Assembly: GCF_035046485.1 (NCBI RefSeq)
Contig: NC_085137.1
Coordinates: 441,692,334 to 441,756,333 of the forward strand
Reading direction: 5' to 3'
DNA: 64,000 nt
Origin: Aedes albopictus
Taxonomy: Eukaryota; Arthropoda; Insecta; Diptera; Culicidae
Made by a program: the position numbers and the translations under genes. Below are positions 23,682 through 34,900 of this stretch, one piece after another. The notes below the pieces were generated by a model that saw nothing but the letters and a program-made list of their open reading frames with translations, made no database searches and was not told the DNA's origin. Position 1 is the first letter of the stretch. Each line of letters starts with the position of its first letter.

Positions 23682-24177
23682 AAAAGGGTATTTTGGTGTG
23701 GGATTAGGGTGTTGGTACAGACTTGACAATATCAATGCTATTCAGATGCAAAATAATTTTAAGGCTCAATAGTGAATCGCATACCTTCCAAAACCAAAAA
23801 AAAACAATAATCCACAAAATGCCAAGCAAGTCATAGAAAGAAAAAACGCCCAATTGTTTATTTTGTCAATTATAACAAACGGAAACTTCCACCCTCTCCG
23901 ACTCGCCAGTCACCCGGAAAAAAATGTTCCTTCAGTTCTGGAAAATATATTATCCCCAATTAAGCCTTTAATCGAATTGTCCGCGTGGTCTTGTAGTACC
24001 CCTGCTAGGTAAGAACCAGTCATTGCCATACATATTAAATGCTAGACATGACCCCATGGATAGCATTTGCATATGTAAAAGCTTTGCTAATGTGACTTTC
24101 CTATTAGGCAATTCTCTCATCTCATGTTTGTCTTCAAAACCTTGTCAAGCTTAGAAAATTGAAGTTAATAAACAATA

Positions 24178-24504
24178 TTGCGCGCAAACCCCAAAATTTT
24201 ATTCCCACCTTTGGGTTTCCGCGCCGAAGACCTAGCGCCAGATTCGGCGACAAAGAAAACTGACAGCAGTCGCCGGACAGTTGGCAATCCTGATATTTGA
24301 CGGCGGCCGCCCGGTAGTCATGGGAGTGGATTGTTGTCACTCAAATAGATCTTTTCGCTGAAAATGCATGTGTATTGAGTTATTGTTGACAGATTTTCTG
24401 CAGTGTTAGTGTGAAATTCCGCGATTTTCTGTATCGCGTAAGCCTTCGCTGGAAGAAAACGTCATGTTGTTCAGCGAAGCAAGGAAAATTTTCAGTGAAA
24501 AAAG
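24178..24504. mobile_element. 327-bp insertion with CAATA duplication in Y copy A
   Basis: Copy B reads AACAATACATTAC continuously. Here CAATA flanks both sides of a GC-richer insert starting TTGCGCGCAAACCCC and ending TCAGTGAAAAAAG. The A-rich right end could be a poly(A) tail of a short retroposed transcript. The family is unknown. Confidence 0.6.
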
Positions 24505-24803
24505 CAATACATTACAAGGTTCGAATTCCCATAGAATGAGATCATTCATTCGCACTACAACACCATAGGAGATAATATCACATTGGCTGATTACAGTACA
24601 AATGCGAAAAATCTCCCTTTTCCCCCTATCCGCAACCCGGGGACGCGTCCTTTGGATTTCGAAAGCCTCGGAGAGTATTACAAACCTTCAATGGCATTCC
24701 CATACACTAACCCACATTGCCCATTCAGGGGTCTGACTGGGCCTATTACCCTCCCTCAGTTTGTAATATTCTCACCAACTTGGAATTATATTTTCCCGGC
24801 ACA

Positions 24804-25020
24804 TAGGGTCTGGGACCATTTGGGCAGGAGCACCTATTTTGGGCACTTGCTGCTATAACTCAGTCAATTTCAAACCGATTGATTTGAGTTATTGCACATG
24901 GCTAAATACTGTGTTCATCTGATCGTGTTTCAAAAATCAAGTCAATCGGTTCAAAATTGACTGAGTTATAGCAGCAAGTGCCCAAAATAGGTGCTCCTGC
25001 CCAAATGGTCCCAGACCCTA
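24804..25020. mobile_element. Palindromic MITE (TAGGGTCTGGG family) in Y copy A
   Basis: Nearly identical 217-bp relative of the element at 21305, inserted in the other Y copy about 25 bp away in host coordinates, again at TA. The empty site is visible in copy B (GACACATAAATGACTTCG). Confidence 0.9.
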
Positions 25021-25149
25021 AGTGACTTCGACAAATGTTCGATATACTATGCAGCATCATGATCAGTATAACTATATCAGATGACTTGAAGAACTGATTT
25101 TTACAGAATTGTTTGCCATTGACTATACATTCAGCTATTTCAATCATTA

Positions 25150-25293
25150 TTGTGGATTTACCGGCTACTTGTATTCTACCGGTTACTTAAAAAGCCGTTT
25201 AAATTATGTTTAAGTTACTCTTTTTATAAAACGGCTACTTTGGAGGCCATACTGAAGCGACCGGTAGAATACAAGTAGCCGGTAAATCCACAA
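25150..25293. mobile_element. 144-bp MITE with TTGTGGATTTACCGGCTACT ends
   Basis: The left arm TTGTGGATTTACCGGCTACT is mirrored by AGTAGCCGGTAAATCCACAA. TA lies on both sides. Absent from the corresponding position of Y copy B. Confidence 0.88.
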
Positions 25294-25383
25294 TACTGCA
25301 AAGCATATCGACCACATGCCTGAAATCAAAGCTTTCTGGAAGACATAATCCAAGCCCAGGGATAAACTAGCTGTATATGTAAT

Positions 25384-25660
25384 GTATCCTTACATTTGCA
25401 CCACCGCAATGTTTTAAAATCGCGACTTCGATGTGGTGCTCCGCGAAGGCACTACCGGCACAAAATGATAAAATGCGAAAAAAAGAACGAACAAACGCGT
25501 GTCGACCGGGTAGCTTTACGAAACTCGACGGACGACGCGATGAAACAAAAGAGAATGGAAAAAAAATAAATAAAAAATCGAACCGCCGTCAGCAGCATCG
25601 GTCTGCGGTATGTCCGGCATGTCCGAGGCATCCATACGGCCCAACGCACACACGAAACTG
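25384..25660. other. No gene recognised
   Basis: A 76-codon Lys/Arg-rich open frame here has no recognised motif and was not called. Confidence 0.35.
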
Positions 25661-25755
25661 ATCCCCGAGGAACGTCTGGAGATATTGCCGAAAAACTCCT
25701 GAAGATATTTCTGCAGAACTCCTAAAGAAATTATCGAGGAACTTCTGCAGCAATT

Positions 25756-26079
25756 GGGTTGTTTAGTGAATTTAATATTGCCATTTTCTTTAGCCTAATC
25801 GAAAGAGCTCATTTTTCTGAGTATAAGGTGTTTTTATTGCGTTCCGATTCCTTTGTTTTGATGGTTAAATAAACAAAACAGTTTTAATTTTCGTGGTTAG
25901 AATGACAGTTCAATCGATAAAGTGACAGTTTCCCCCGAACAAAAAATTTTCCCCATACAAACTTTAAATGCATTTTAAAAATAGTTCCCGGGCACCAAAA
26001 ATGATGAAATTTTGGATTTCGACTAATTTTCCGACGGAGATTCCGATTATGCAATAATCAGGACACCCCTAAAGAACCC
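25756..26079. mobile_element. MITE with GGGTTGTTTAG ends inserted in minisatellite
   Basis: Left end GGGTTGTTTAG, right end CTAAAGAACCC. AATT flanks both sides (25752-25755, 26080-26083), either a 4-bp TSD or part of the EcoRI-site repeat. No protein. Confidence 0.75.
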
Positions 26080-26248
26080 AATTCCCGAGGAACTCCAGGA
26101 GGAATTTCCGAGGAACTCCTGGAGCATCTTGGAACTAGTGGAGAATTCCTGGATGAATTCTCCTAGGGTAATTCCCGAGGAACTCCTGGAGGACTTTCCA
26201 AGGAACCCCTGGAGCAACTTGGAACTGCTGGAAGAATTTCTGAGGACC

Positions 26249-27027
26249 GTAATCCGGGGTAACATTGATCAGAAATTTCTATGTTTCTTGAATAATTCTC
26301 TTGTTAAAGCAAACGTTACATGTTTTATATTTTTAAAACAAGTACTGGCCCTCTGAGTATGTGTTAAGCTACTCGAAAAAGTATTGTAAAACTTTAGAAC
26401 ATGTTTAAATAAGATATTTAATCAAATTTTTGATTGTATTGATTTGGGGTAACATTGATCATGTCAGTGATCAATGTTCATTTGTGTTGAAAACACACTT
26501 ACTTACTAAATTCGGGGTCACTGATTTCGAATATGTTGTCCAAATTGTTACAAATTATGTACTTTTTAAGTTATTTTAGGATTAAAATCCTCTAAATCAC
26601 GAATAACGCCTAAAGGTAGGCAATGGCTTAAGGAATTGATAGCCTACTTTTAATAAATCGTTTATTTTACTGAAAAATAGCATTTTCATAAAAGTTTCGT
26701 TTATTAAATCCAACTCTAGGATATCATATTGAAGTAATACAGTGATTTCGAACCTCATATTGTATCTAGTATTTACACCAAGCATGAATGTTTGACAATG
26801 CATCTAATTGCGCTACGAAACACAGTTATGGAAAAATCGATTTAATTCAATGTTTATGAAATTCAATTTTCATAAATTGCATGTCATTTAATAGCTAAAT
26901 GATAGCAGATTACGATATACCATTCCATAGCAGAAACTGATTCAATGTAAAATGCTTGTTTGAACATTTCATGAGGTGGGTCAAGCTGATCAATGTTACC
27001 CCGCTGATCAATGATACCCCGGAATAC
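26249..27027. mobile_element. 779-bp MITE with GTAATCCGGGGTAACATTGA ends
   Basis: Left end GTAATCCGGGGTAACATTGA(TCAG), right end (CTGA)TCAATGATACCCCGGAATAC. AGGACC occurs at 26243-26248 and 27028-27033. The motif GGGGTAACATTGATCA and its complement recurs internally near 26447 and 26983. No open frame of note. Confidence 0.82.
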
Positions 27028-28925
27028 AGGACCTCCTGAAAGAATTCCGCTTAAATTTTTAAAGGAATTCCCGAGGAAGTCCCGGAGAAAAAAAAAATCC
27101 CGAGAACTCTTGGATGAATCCTCGAGATTCTTTCTTGAGAAATTCCTTAGGAACTCCCGGAAAAATTTCCAAGGATCTCCTGCAGAAATTCCCTAGGAAC
27201 TTCTGGAGGAATTGCCGAGGAACTCCAGGAGGAATTTCTGAGGAACTCCTAGAAAAACTGCTGGAAGAATTTCTGAGCAACTCCTGGATCAATCCTCGAG
27301 GAAATTCTTGAGGAACTCCTGGAGAAATTTGCAAGGAATTCCAGAGGAATTTCTGGATATATTTCCGAAGAACTCAGATATTCCAGCTTCTAGCGAACTC
27401 CTGAAATATACGCTTCTGGCGAACTCCTGAGGAAATTCTCGAGGAACTCCTGCATAAACTCTCGAGGATCTCCTGGAGGATCTCCTCAATGAATTTCCAA
27501 TGAACTGATAGAGGAATTCCCGAGGAACTCCTGGAGGAATACCCGAGGAATTCTCGGAGGCATTCCCGAGGAACTCCGGTAGGAATTCTCGAGGATCTTC
27601 TGGAGCAATTTGGAGCTTCTGGAAGTATTCCTGAGAAACTCCTGGAATAATGATCGAGGAAATTCTTGATGAACTCCTCGAGGAATTCCCGAGACACTTC
27701 ATGAGATATACCTGAAGAACTCCTGCAGATATTTCTGGGAAACTCCTGGAGAAATTCTCGAGGAACTCCTGCAGAAATTTCCGAGGAACTTCTGAAGATA
27801 TTTCCGAAGAACTCCTGCAGATGTTTTCGGGAAACTCCTGGAGGGATTTTAAAGGAATTTCTGAATAAATTCCCGAGGAACTTCTGGAGGAATTCACAAG
27901 GGAATCCTTGTAGGAATTCCCGAGTAACTAATGAGGGTAAAGTCGAGGAGCTCCTGAGCATATTTCCGGAAAACTGCTGAGGGAATCCCCGTGGAACTTC
28001 TGGAGAAATTTCAGAGGAACTCGTGGAGAAAAATTCGTGGGAACTCCTGGATGAATCCTCGAGGATTTTTTTTGAGAAATTCATGAGGATTCCTCGGGGT
28101 TTCCAGGGATCCCTTGGAGAAATTTTAAAGGAATTTCTGAATATATTCCCGAGGAACTCATGGAGGAATTCACGAGTAACTAGTGGGAGTATAGCCGAGG
28201 AACTCCTGAGCATATTTTCAGGAAACCCGTGAAACTTTCGGAGAAATTCCCGAAAAACTCCTGGAGGAATTATCGATACATATTAGCATAAATAGATAAT
28301 TGCCAGGAAACCCGTGGAACTCCTGGATGAATTCCCAATGAACTCACAGAGAACTTCCCGAAGAACTCCTAGAGAAAAATTACCGGGAACTCCTGGATAA
28401 ATCCTCGAGGAAATTCTTGAGAAATTCCTAAAAAACACCCGGAAAAAATCCAAGTGACTCCTGGAGGAATTCCGGAGGATTTTCTGGAGCAACTTGAAAC
28501 TGCTGGAAGAATTTCTGAGGAACTACTGGGTTGATCCTCGAGAAAACTCTTGAGGAACTCCCGGAGAAATTTTTAAGGAACTCCTGGAGGAATTCCCGAG
28601 GAACTTTTGGGGATATTGCCGATGAACTCATGCAAATATTTCTGCAGAACTTCTGAAGAAATTCTCGAGGAACTGCTGCAGCAATTCCCGAGGAACTCCA
28701 GGAGGGGTTTCCGAGGAGCTCCTGCAAATATTTCCGGGGAAATCCTGGAGCAATTGTTTAATATCCGGGGAACTCCAGAAGTATTTCCCAAGAAACGCCT
28801 GGAGGAATTCACGAAGAACTCCTTGGAGAATTCCCGAGAAACTAGTGGAGGAATACCCGAAAAACTTCTGGAGGAATACCTGGGGAACTTCTGGAGAAAT
28901 GCCCGGCAAACTCCTAGAGTAATAC

Positions 28926-29290
28926 CCTCCTTTCTCGGTCCTTATGAGGTCGAGAATTGCAAAAACCTTCACCATCAAAATCAGAAATAAATCGGTAACA
29001 GTTTCGATCGACCGAGTGAAACCAGCTTACATCATCAAAGATCCTGTTTGCTCCTCTGACAGGATTACAAAAATCACGTGCGGTTCAGGATTCAGTAAGC
29101 TTTTTCCAAGGAAGGGGAGTGATGCGGTGCGCTGCAATTTGATATGGCCACACTGCATCTTGACGACGCTGGCCAACGGTGTGACAGAAATTATCCCTCA
29201 TTCGTGTTCGAACATCAGACATTCGACAACCTTATAGTTTTCTTCCAATAAAACATTTGTCTAAATTTGCATTGCTTTTATTCTACGCAC
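28926..29290 (+). pseudogene. 3' end of a Ty3/Gypsy pol with adjoining LTR-like sequence
   Basis: FLGPYEV is followed, after a frame change, by FTIKIRNKSVTVSIDRVKPA. This is the GPY/F-type module that closes Gypsy integrases. Downstream is a purine-rich run (GGAAGGGGAG) and then TGATGCGGTGCGC, plausible as the polypurine tract and LTR start, and AATAAA near 29250. The rest of the element is missing and the left junction is in minisatellite. Confidence 0.75.
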
Positions 29291-29440
29291 CTTAGCTTCT
29301 TATCTTCATGGAAGATATAGTCCAAGCCCAGGGAGGAATCCCAGCAAATTCCCGAAATATTTCCTGGAGCAATCTCTGGACTAATCTCCGAAGCCATTCC
29401 TGGCTAAATCTTAGAAAATATTCCGAGGGAGGAATTCCAT
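29291..29440. repeat. Y-like 26-bp relic and degenerate minisatellite
   Basis: TGGAAGATATAGTCCAAGCC and CAGGGA at about 29309-29334 match the extreme minus-strand 5' end of repeat Y, followed by GGAATCCC-type minisatellite. Confidence 0.45.
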
Positions 29441-30457
29441 AAATGGCAGTTCAAATGGCAATCACCGTAGAAAGTTCGTGACCAATTCCCTTCGAACACG
29501 AATCAGCGCTTTAAGATGCAATTTCTGGCGTAAATGACATATAAAGTTCTGCTCAACAGATTTCCGAACAAAGAATTTGAGATATTTCGAAAACAATGCT
29601 TACAATTTCTTCAACGATTATCCCGTTTGGTCCCGTCCTCTAAGAAATCGGATAGAGCTCCACGAGAGTTTCCCTATTTTTCTGAAAATTTAGCCCGAGT
29701 TTTCAGCAAACATTTTTTGCAAAACAGTCTCATATGAATAGGAAACCCAGCAAAGATGATACTGTTATGCGAGTGGGGGCAGTATATTTTCACTTCAGGA
29801 GTTTTGTTTGATCCATTCAGGAATTCTTCCATTAACAATTATGCCGAAGCATCATGAAGCAAAAAACAAAACAATGCCGGCTTAATGAGATCCATTCGAG
29901 CAACTCAAAAAGAATTGGACGATTGTGGATAACATTGATACAAAACAACTATGTATGCACTTCGATATGTACCTAATATACGAATGATTTACTTCATTTG
30001 GAAGCAAGGCATAGCAGGAATATGAGTTTTTTTTTGAATGTCTTACCGTAAGTAGTCCAGGAAAATGGATCCGATCCGGATTGCTTGTTTGCTCTTATAT
30101 CATTAATGTCAAATTCCATCATCTTGTACACGTCGTCACAGGAACAACCAATGCGAAAACATCCGAACTCCTATGCGGACTGCCCCGTACGAGATGTGAT
30201 CTAGTTTTTTCGTAAAGAAACGATGGACAACTTTCCTGTCCGCTTGCCTACACCAGGTCCGAAACTCCTTGGAAAAGCATACTCCCTATGTAGAATGGGC
30301 ACTTGGCACTATCAGACGATTTTTGCCCCAATTTTATCGGTCAATTGGGCAGTCGGTTCTTCCTCCAGCATGACGTCATTGGGGTCTCCTCCAGAGCAGT
30401 CTCTTTAGTCATGTTTTCATAGCCCCCATTCATTTACACTGGTGGTTCGAGCTAGAC
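29441..30457. other. No gene recognised; one small hairpin repeat
   Basis: Holds the hairpin-type repeat at 29717-29783. Otherwise no supported feature. Confidence 0.4.
29717..29783. repeat. Small hairpin repeat, copy 1
   Basis: AAACAGTCTCATATG, GGAAACCCAGCAAAGATG and GCGAGTGGGGGCAGT also occur at 60432-60510 with the loop inverted. Probably a tiny MITE. Confidence 0.6.
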
Positions 30458-31135
30458 TGTGTCCTCATCACCCTGCGCCGGATACACCACCACCGATTTC
30501 CTCTTCCTGCTCTTGCGACCTTCGGGTGTTTCATCTTTCTAGGCATTTTGTCAGCTGCCACGGAGGATTTTCGATGCTCCGATACGTTGGGTATTTTTGC
30601 CTGACTTCGTTCGACCGCCGACCGAAGGATCCTCCAGCAGAGAACGGTATTTCACCCTGCTGTGTTATCCGCCCGATGCCAAAACTTTGTTCTTTACGGC
30701 TTTCACCAGCTAGATATACCCGTGGATTGCACTCCACCAGCATTCTAGCCAGCTTGACTCGTTGTCGGTGCTTGAACTCGCACTCGTTATCTTTCTGAAA
30801 ATAGCCAATGATTTAGTTTTCACTCAACTTTATAGAATGTTAAATCCGACTTACCATTTCTTCCTCAGCTTGATGGGTGATATCATCGACTAGGAATCGA
30901 ACCTTCGGATGATTTGCCGAAATGTGCAATTTGACGGAGAATAAAATACGCTGTTGTTTGACGCTTGCTTCTTGAGATTTGTGCGTTTTAAGTTCTCATG
31001 CACTCTTGAAGCGGGATTTCAAGACGTTTGTTCTTAACTAAATACTTTGTATGTAAGGCGCCTCACCTCGAAATCTTCCTGAAACTTCCGGCTCGAATCC
31101 GGATCGCCCTTATTCGTGTCCGGGTTGTACATCTA
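30458..31135 (-). pseudogene. Decayed gene fragment with J-domain signature and GT-AG intron
   Basis: On the minus strand, 31135-31070 reads PDTNKGDPDSSRKFQE, which matches the helix-III region of DnaJ-type J domains (mitochondrial DnaJ/l(2)tid type), followed by GAG|gtgagg, a donor-like site. Further downstream VKLHISANHPKVRFLVDD leads into GAAATG|gtaagt near 30853. After an intron of about 60 bp ending in tttcag, a second block (KDNECEFKHRQRVKLARMLV..., 30531-30796) stays open for about 88 codons. There is no HPD motif and no complete frame, and the fragments do not form one recognisable protein. I read this as a broken or chimeric pseudogene; an atypical live gene cannot be excluded. Confidence 0.4.
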
Positions 31136-31486
31136 GGCCAGTAACTGTTGGTTTCCTTCTTGGTTGGTTGGTTGACCTTCTTGGTTTCCTGCGTTCTTGG
31201 CCACTCCTCACTAGAAATCCTCTACATAATGTAGGATTACTACTCCTCACGTTATCGTTCTCAATTTTTCACCGTAATAATTACTATTCACTATTATTTA
31301 CCGCGGAACAATCGAAAGAATACAAAAATCTTGCAACCTCTTGCGACCGTTGAAATCGGATTGTTTTGAAAATCGAAGATGCACGTTCTGCTCTCGCACG
31401 ATCTCATTAACACCAATGAGAGTATATTACAGGTGGGGAAGAAGAAGAGATGGCTATGTATTAGTAAGCAAAGAAAAATGTAAACA

Positions 31487-31508
31487 CAAATAGTGACGTC
31501 ACTATTTG
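31487..31508. promoter_or_regulatory. Perfect 22-bp palindrome centred on TGACGTCA
   Basis: AAATAGTGACGTCACTATTT lies within it, extended by C and G at the ends. TGACGTCA is the full cyclic-AMP response element bound by CREB/ATF bZIP dimers. Site function is inferred only. Confidence 0.45.
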
Positions 31509-31715
31509 ACACGCGTTCTTATGGGAGCTCGCTTTGCTTGTAGTAGTGACATGTTTTGCACCAAACACGGATCTCACGCACACGAAGTGTCTCTTCCACA
31601 CCTTCATTAGACTCTCATTGCACTAACACCAACGAAATTGCGTGTAGCAGACACAAATGACAGCTAAACGATAAGTGTATAACAGTTCAGAGTAGGCCAA
31701 AATCAGGGGGCCCTC

Positions 31716-31785
31716 CAAGCGGTGTGCCGTCGATTAGATCCTCGTCGCTGATTGGTCGATGCATGTAAACGGCACACCGCTTGGA
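31716..31785. repeat. Inverted repeat CCAAGCGGTGTGCCGT upstream of Elp2
   Basis: CCAAGCGGTGTGCCGT near 31716 and ACGGCACACCGCTTGG near 31769 form a 16-bp stem with a loop of about 37 bp. CGCTTGGTGCATCAATC recurs just downstream. It lies about 210 bp before the Elp2 start codon and may be a small MITE or regulatory hairpin. Confidence 0.6.
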
Positions 31786-31994
31786 TGTCAAAATTCTTCT
31801 TCTTACCGCTTGGTGCATCAATCAAATTGATGCATGTGCTGATCGACCAGAGGCATTATTTTCTTGTTCTCTGGATTAGTTTTATCGGGTTTTATCAATA
31901 ATTCAATAACTAATTGAAAAAATAGAACAATTATTGTTCTAGCTACAACATTGATTTCATTCTGCCGCAATTCTGATAATAAACTCCGTCCCAG

Positions 31995-34900
31995 ATGATC
32001 GAGATCAAAAACCGCTACACATCGGTAGCCTGCAACCGCACAACGGAAGCCCTGGACTGGGGACAAGATGGGTTGATTTACTATGCCGCCTGTCACTCGA
32101 TAGCTGTATTCGATCCAAAGGTAAGATAATACCTAATTATCATCGCTTGAATTTCACATTGAAAGGAATCATGAGTTTTTTTCCAATCTTTTCTGTGTTG
32201 CAGTTCCACGGATCGGCTAAAATTGTCCGTACTCTGAGTGGCCACAAGGCTCGTGTCAACACGGTGAAAAAGCTCCGCGATGTACCGGTTTCGGCAGAGG
32301 GTGCGATCGACCTTATATCCGGTTCGGATGATTCTAGCTGTATACTCTGGAACAGCCTGGATCCGCATAAACCTTGGTGGTGCACGTTGAAGGGGCACAC
32401 TAAAGGAGTGACACAGGTGGAAGGAGTCTACACGGCGGAGGGTTTGTTGGTAGTGGCAACGGGATCGGCGGATAGTACCATTAAACTGTGGAAGTTTGGT
32501 GGCGAGGAGTTCGCTTGCATCCAGACGATAGACCTGAAGAGCGGATACTGTTTCGCATTGAAGTTCTTCCAGCTGCCGGGATGTGAAAGTGTGATGCTTG
32601 CCTGCGCGATGGACAATGATCTGATCCATCTGTACGCAAAGGAAGAGGAGCAGTACGTTTTGGTAGAGAAGCTGAGAGGTCATACGGATTGGGTCAGAGG
32701 GTTGGATTCCATCCGGGAAGGTGCGGACGTGCTGCTGGCCAGTGCTTCCCAGGACAGTTTCATTCGACTCTGGAGGATTTCCCCACGCGAACAGGTACGA
32801 GCTCAAAGATCGTTTGAGGAATTTTCCGCCGATGAGGACATTGTACTGGAGGAGCGGGTGTTCAGCGTTACAGCCGAGGGGCAGCAATTCCATTATGCCC
32901 TGGCTTTGGAATCGGTACTTCAGGGTCACGAAGGATGGGTCTATGGGGCGCACTTCATCCGGCAAGAAGACAAGCTGAATCTGCTGTCCAGTTCGATCGA
33001 TAAGACCCTGACGGTTTGGACCCCTTCGGAGTCCGGGGTGTGGTTTGAAAGCGTTCGCGTGGGCGAGGTAGGAGGTGCTTCGCTGGGATTCTACGGAGGA
33101 AAGTTTGCACCGGATGGGAAAGCTTTCATCGGTCATGGATTTCAAGGTAAGTGGCCTCCCTTCATTAAAACAATAGGTAGGTACCTAGTTTTCGATCTAG
33201 ATTTCACAATTTTTTTCCGTTTCTTGTTCCCATTAGGTAGTCTCCATCTGTGGCAACAGGACGCGGCCAATGGAGGCGTTTGGAAACCCGGCACAATCGT
33301 CGGAGGACACTTCGAAGCCGTACGGGACTTGACGTGGGATCCGGAGGGCCGGTTCGTCGTGACAGTGTCGGCTGATCAGACCACTAGGATACATGCCCCG
33401 TGGCCTCGGTCCTTGGGAGCAGACGACGAGGCCGTTACGTGGCATGAGCTCGCACGGCCGCAGGTTCACGGTCACGATATGCAGTGTTTGTCTCTGTTGT
33501 CGAGGTACCGGTTTGCCAGCGGCGCGGAAGAGAAAATCGTGAGGATATTCCAGGCTCCGGCAAATTTTGTGGACAATCTGCGGCAGCTGTGCGAAATTGA
33601 GGACGATCCGGAAGGGGAGCACATTTTGAAAAGTAAGTCTTATGTCTGCATCCCACATCTAAACTGCACTGAACTTATCTTATTAGTCGGTCAGACTAAG
33701 GCCTGAGTGGCCTCTGCGCTGTACATAGTCCCGCACTCTGCGTAGGGTCCGCAGATCGTCCTCCACTTGGTCGACCCACCTAGCTCGCTGCGCTCCACGT
33801 CTTCTTGTACCGGTCGGATGACTCTCGAGAACCATTTTAGTCGGGTTGCTATCCGACATCCTGATGACGTGACCCGCCCACCGTAGCCTCCCGATTTTCG
33901 CGGTATGGACGATGGTTGGTTCTCTCAGCAGCTGATACAGCTCGTGGTTCATTCGCCTTCTCCAAGTCCCGTCTTTAATTTGCACTCCGCCGTAGATGGT
34001 ACGCAACACCTTCCGTTCGAAAACTCCAAGGGCGTGTTGGTCTTCTGCACGTAGGGTCCATGTTTCGTGCCCATAGAGGACTACCGATCTAATCAGCGTT
34101 TTAGTTAATTTCGTGTTACGGCGAACTTTATTCGATCGTAGAGTTCTGCTCGAGTCCAAAGTAAGCTCGATTTCCTGCCACAATGCGTCTCTGAATTTCT
34201 CTGCTGGTGTCGTTGTCGGCGGTCACCAGTGCGCCCAAGTACACGAATTCATCAACCGCCTCGATTTCATCACCGTCGGTAGAAATTCGGTGTGGCGTTC
34301 GCGGTGATTCTTTCCTGGAGCTTTTTATCATCATGTAATTTGTCTTCGATACATTAATGACTAATCCGATTTGCCTGGCTTCACTTTTTAGTCGGATGTA
34401 CGTTTCCGCCATCGTCTCAAATTTACGAGCAATAATATCAATATCATCAGCGAAACCAAGCAGCTGAACGGACTTCGTGAAAATCGTCCCACTCGTGTTT
34501 ATCCCCGCTCTCCTTATTACACCTATTAAGGCAATGTTGAACAGCAAGCACGAAAGACCATCACCTTGCCGTAAACCTCTGCTTCGGAATGTTGGCTTTG
34601 CAGTCTTTTGGGGAATCGAAAACACTAGTTTATGATTTTTCCCGACGTTTCGGTCCGTATGGGACCTTTTTCAAGGGTTCAATCGGTCAAGGTTTCCTAG
34701 TCAAGATGGCTTTGCTAAACTCAAAAATGTCATGCGGAAGTTTTGGTATAGATTGAGTCCGTTCGGTTTTCAACCGTCGTGATGCGGACAATCTCCTACC
34801 TATCGGGCGGTCTAGAATTCGGTCCCTGTTTTTGGAATCTTCTACCATTGACGACCACGCTGATGGGTCTAGCTGGGCGTGGTGCAGCGTTTCTTACTCA

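Larger units (their letters stand above)
19156..25361 (-). mobile_element. Retroposon-like repeat Y, copy A, split by five insertions
   Basis: Copy A is bounded by a 22-bp direct repeat beginning ATAAACTAGC and ending TATGTAAT. The right copy is 25362-25383; the left is divided between 18883-18896 and 19148-19155 by a MITE. Read on the minus strand it starts CCCTGGGCTTGG and ends in a short A-rich tail of AAAATGAAAATT type. A long variable TSD plus an A-rich tail implies target-primed reverse transcription. It is interrupted by X (19250-23006), an unidentified insert (23047-23681), a 327-bp insert (24178-24504) and MITEs at 24804 and 25150. Alignment with copy B defines every junction. Confidence 0.8.
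25661..28925. repeat. 23-bp minisatellite block interrupted by two MITEs
   Basis: Minisatellite segments 25661-25755, 26080-26248 and 27028-28925 belong to the same GAGGAACTCCTGGAGGAATTCCC family, forward orientation. They are split by MITEs at 25756 and 26249. Long open frames on the minus strand (up to 279 codons, 27374-28213) are a consequence of the repeat and are not proteins. Confidence 0.9.
31136..31994. other. Intergenic region upstream of Elp2
   Basis: Contains the CRE-centred palindrome (31487-31508) and an inverted repeat (31716-31785). No TATA box at a suitable distance was found. The Elp2 promoter should lie here or close to the start codon. Confidence 0.45.

Noticed and set aside
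27374..28213. 279-codon open frame (and many others of 100-200 codons) in the minisatellite blocks
   Set aside because: They overlap on both strands and in several frames, consist of Ser/Arg/Glu/Phe repeats fixed by the 23/24-bp unit, and have no start context, splice signals or domain.
32093..33145. 350-codon minus-strand open frame
   Set aside because: It is the antisense shadow of Elp2 exon 2; no motif, and the plus strand has clear WD40 repeats and consistent splice phases.
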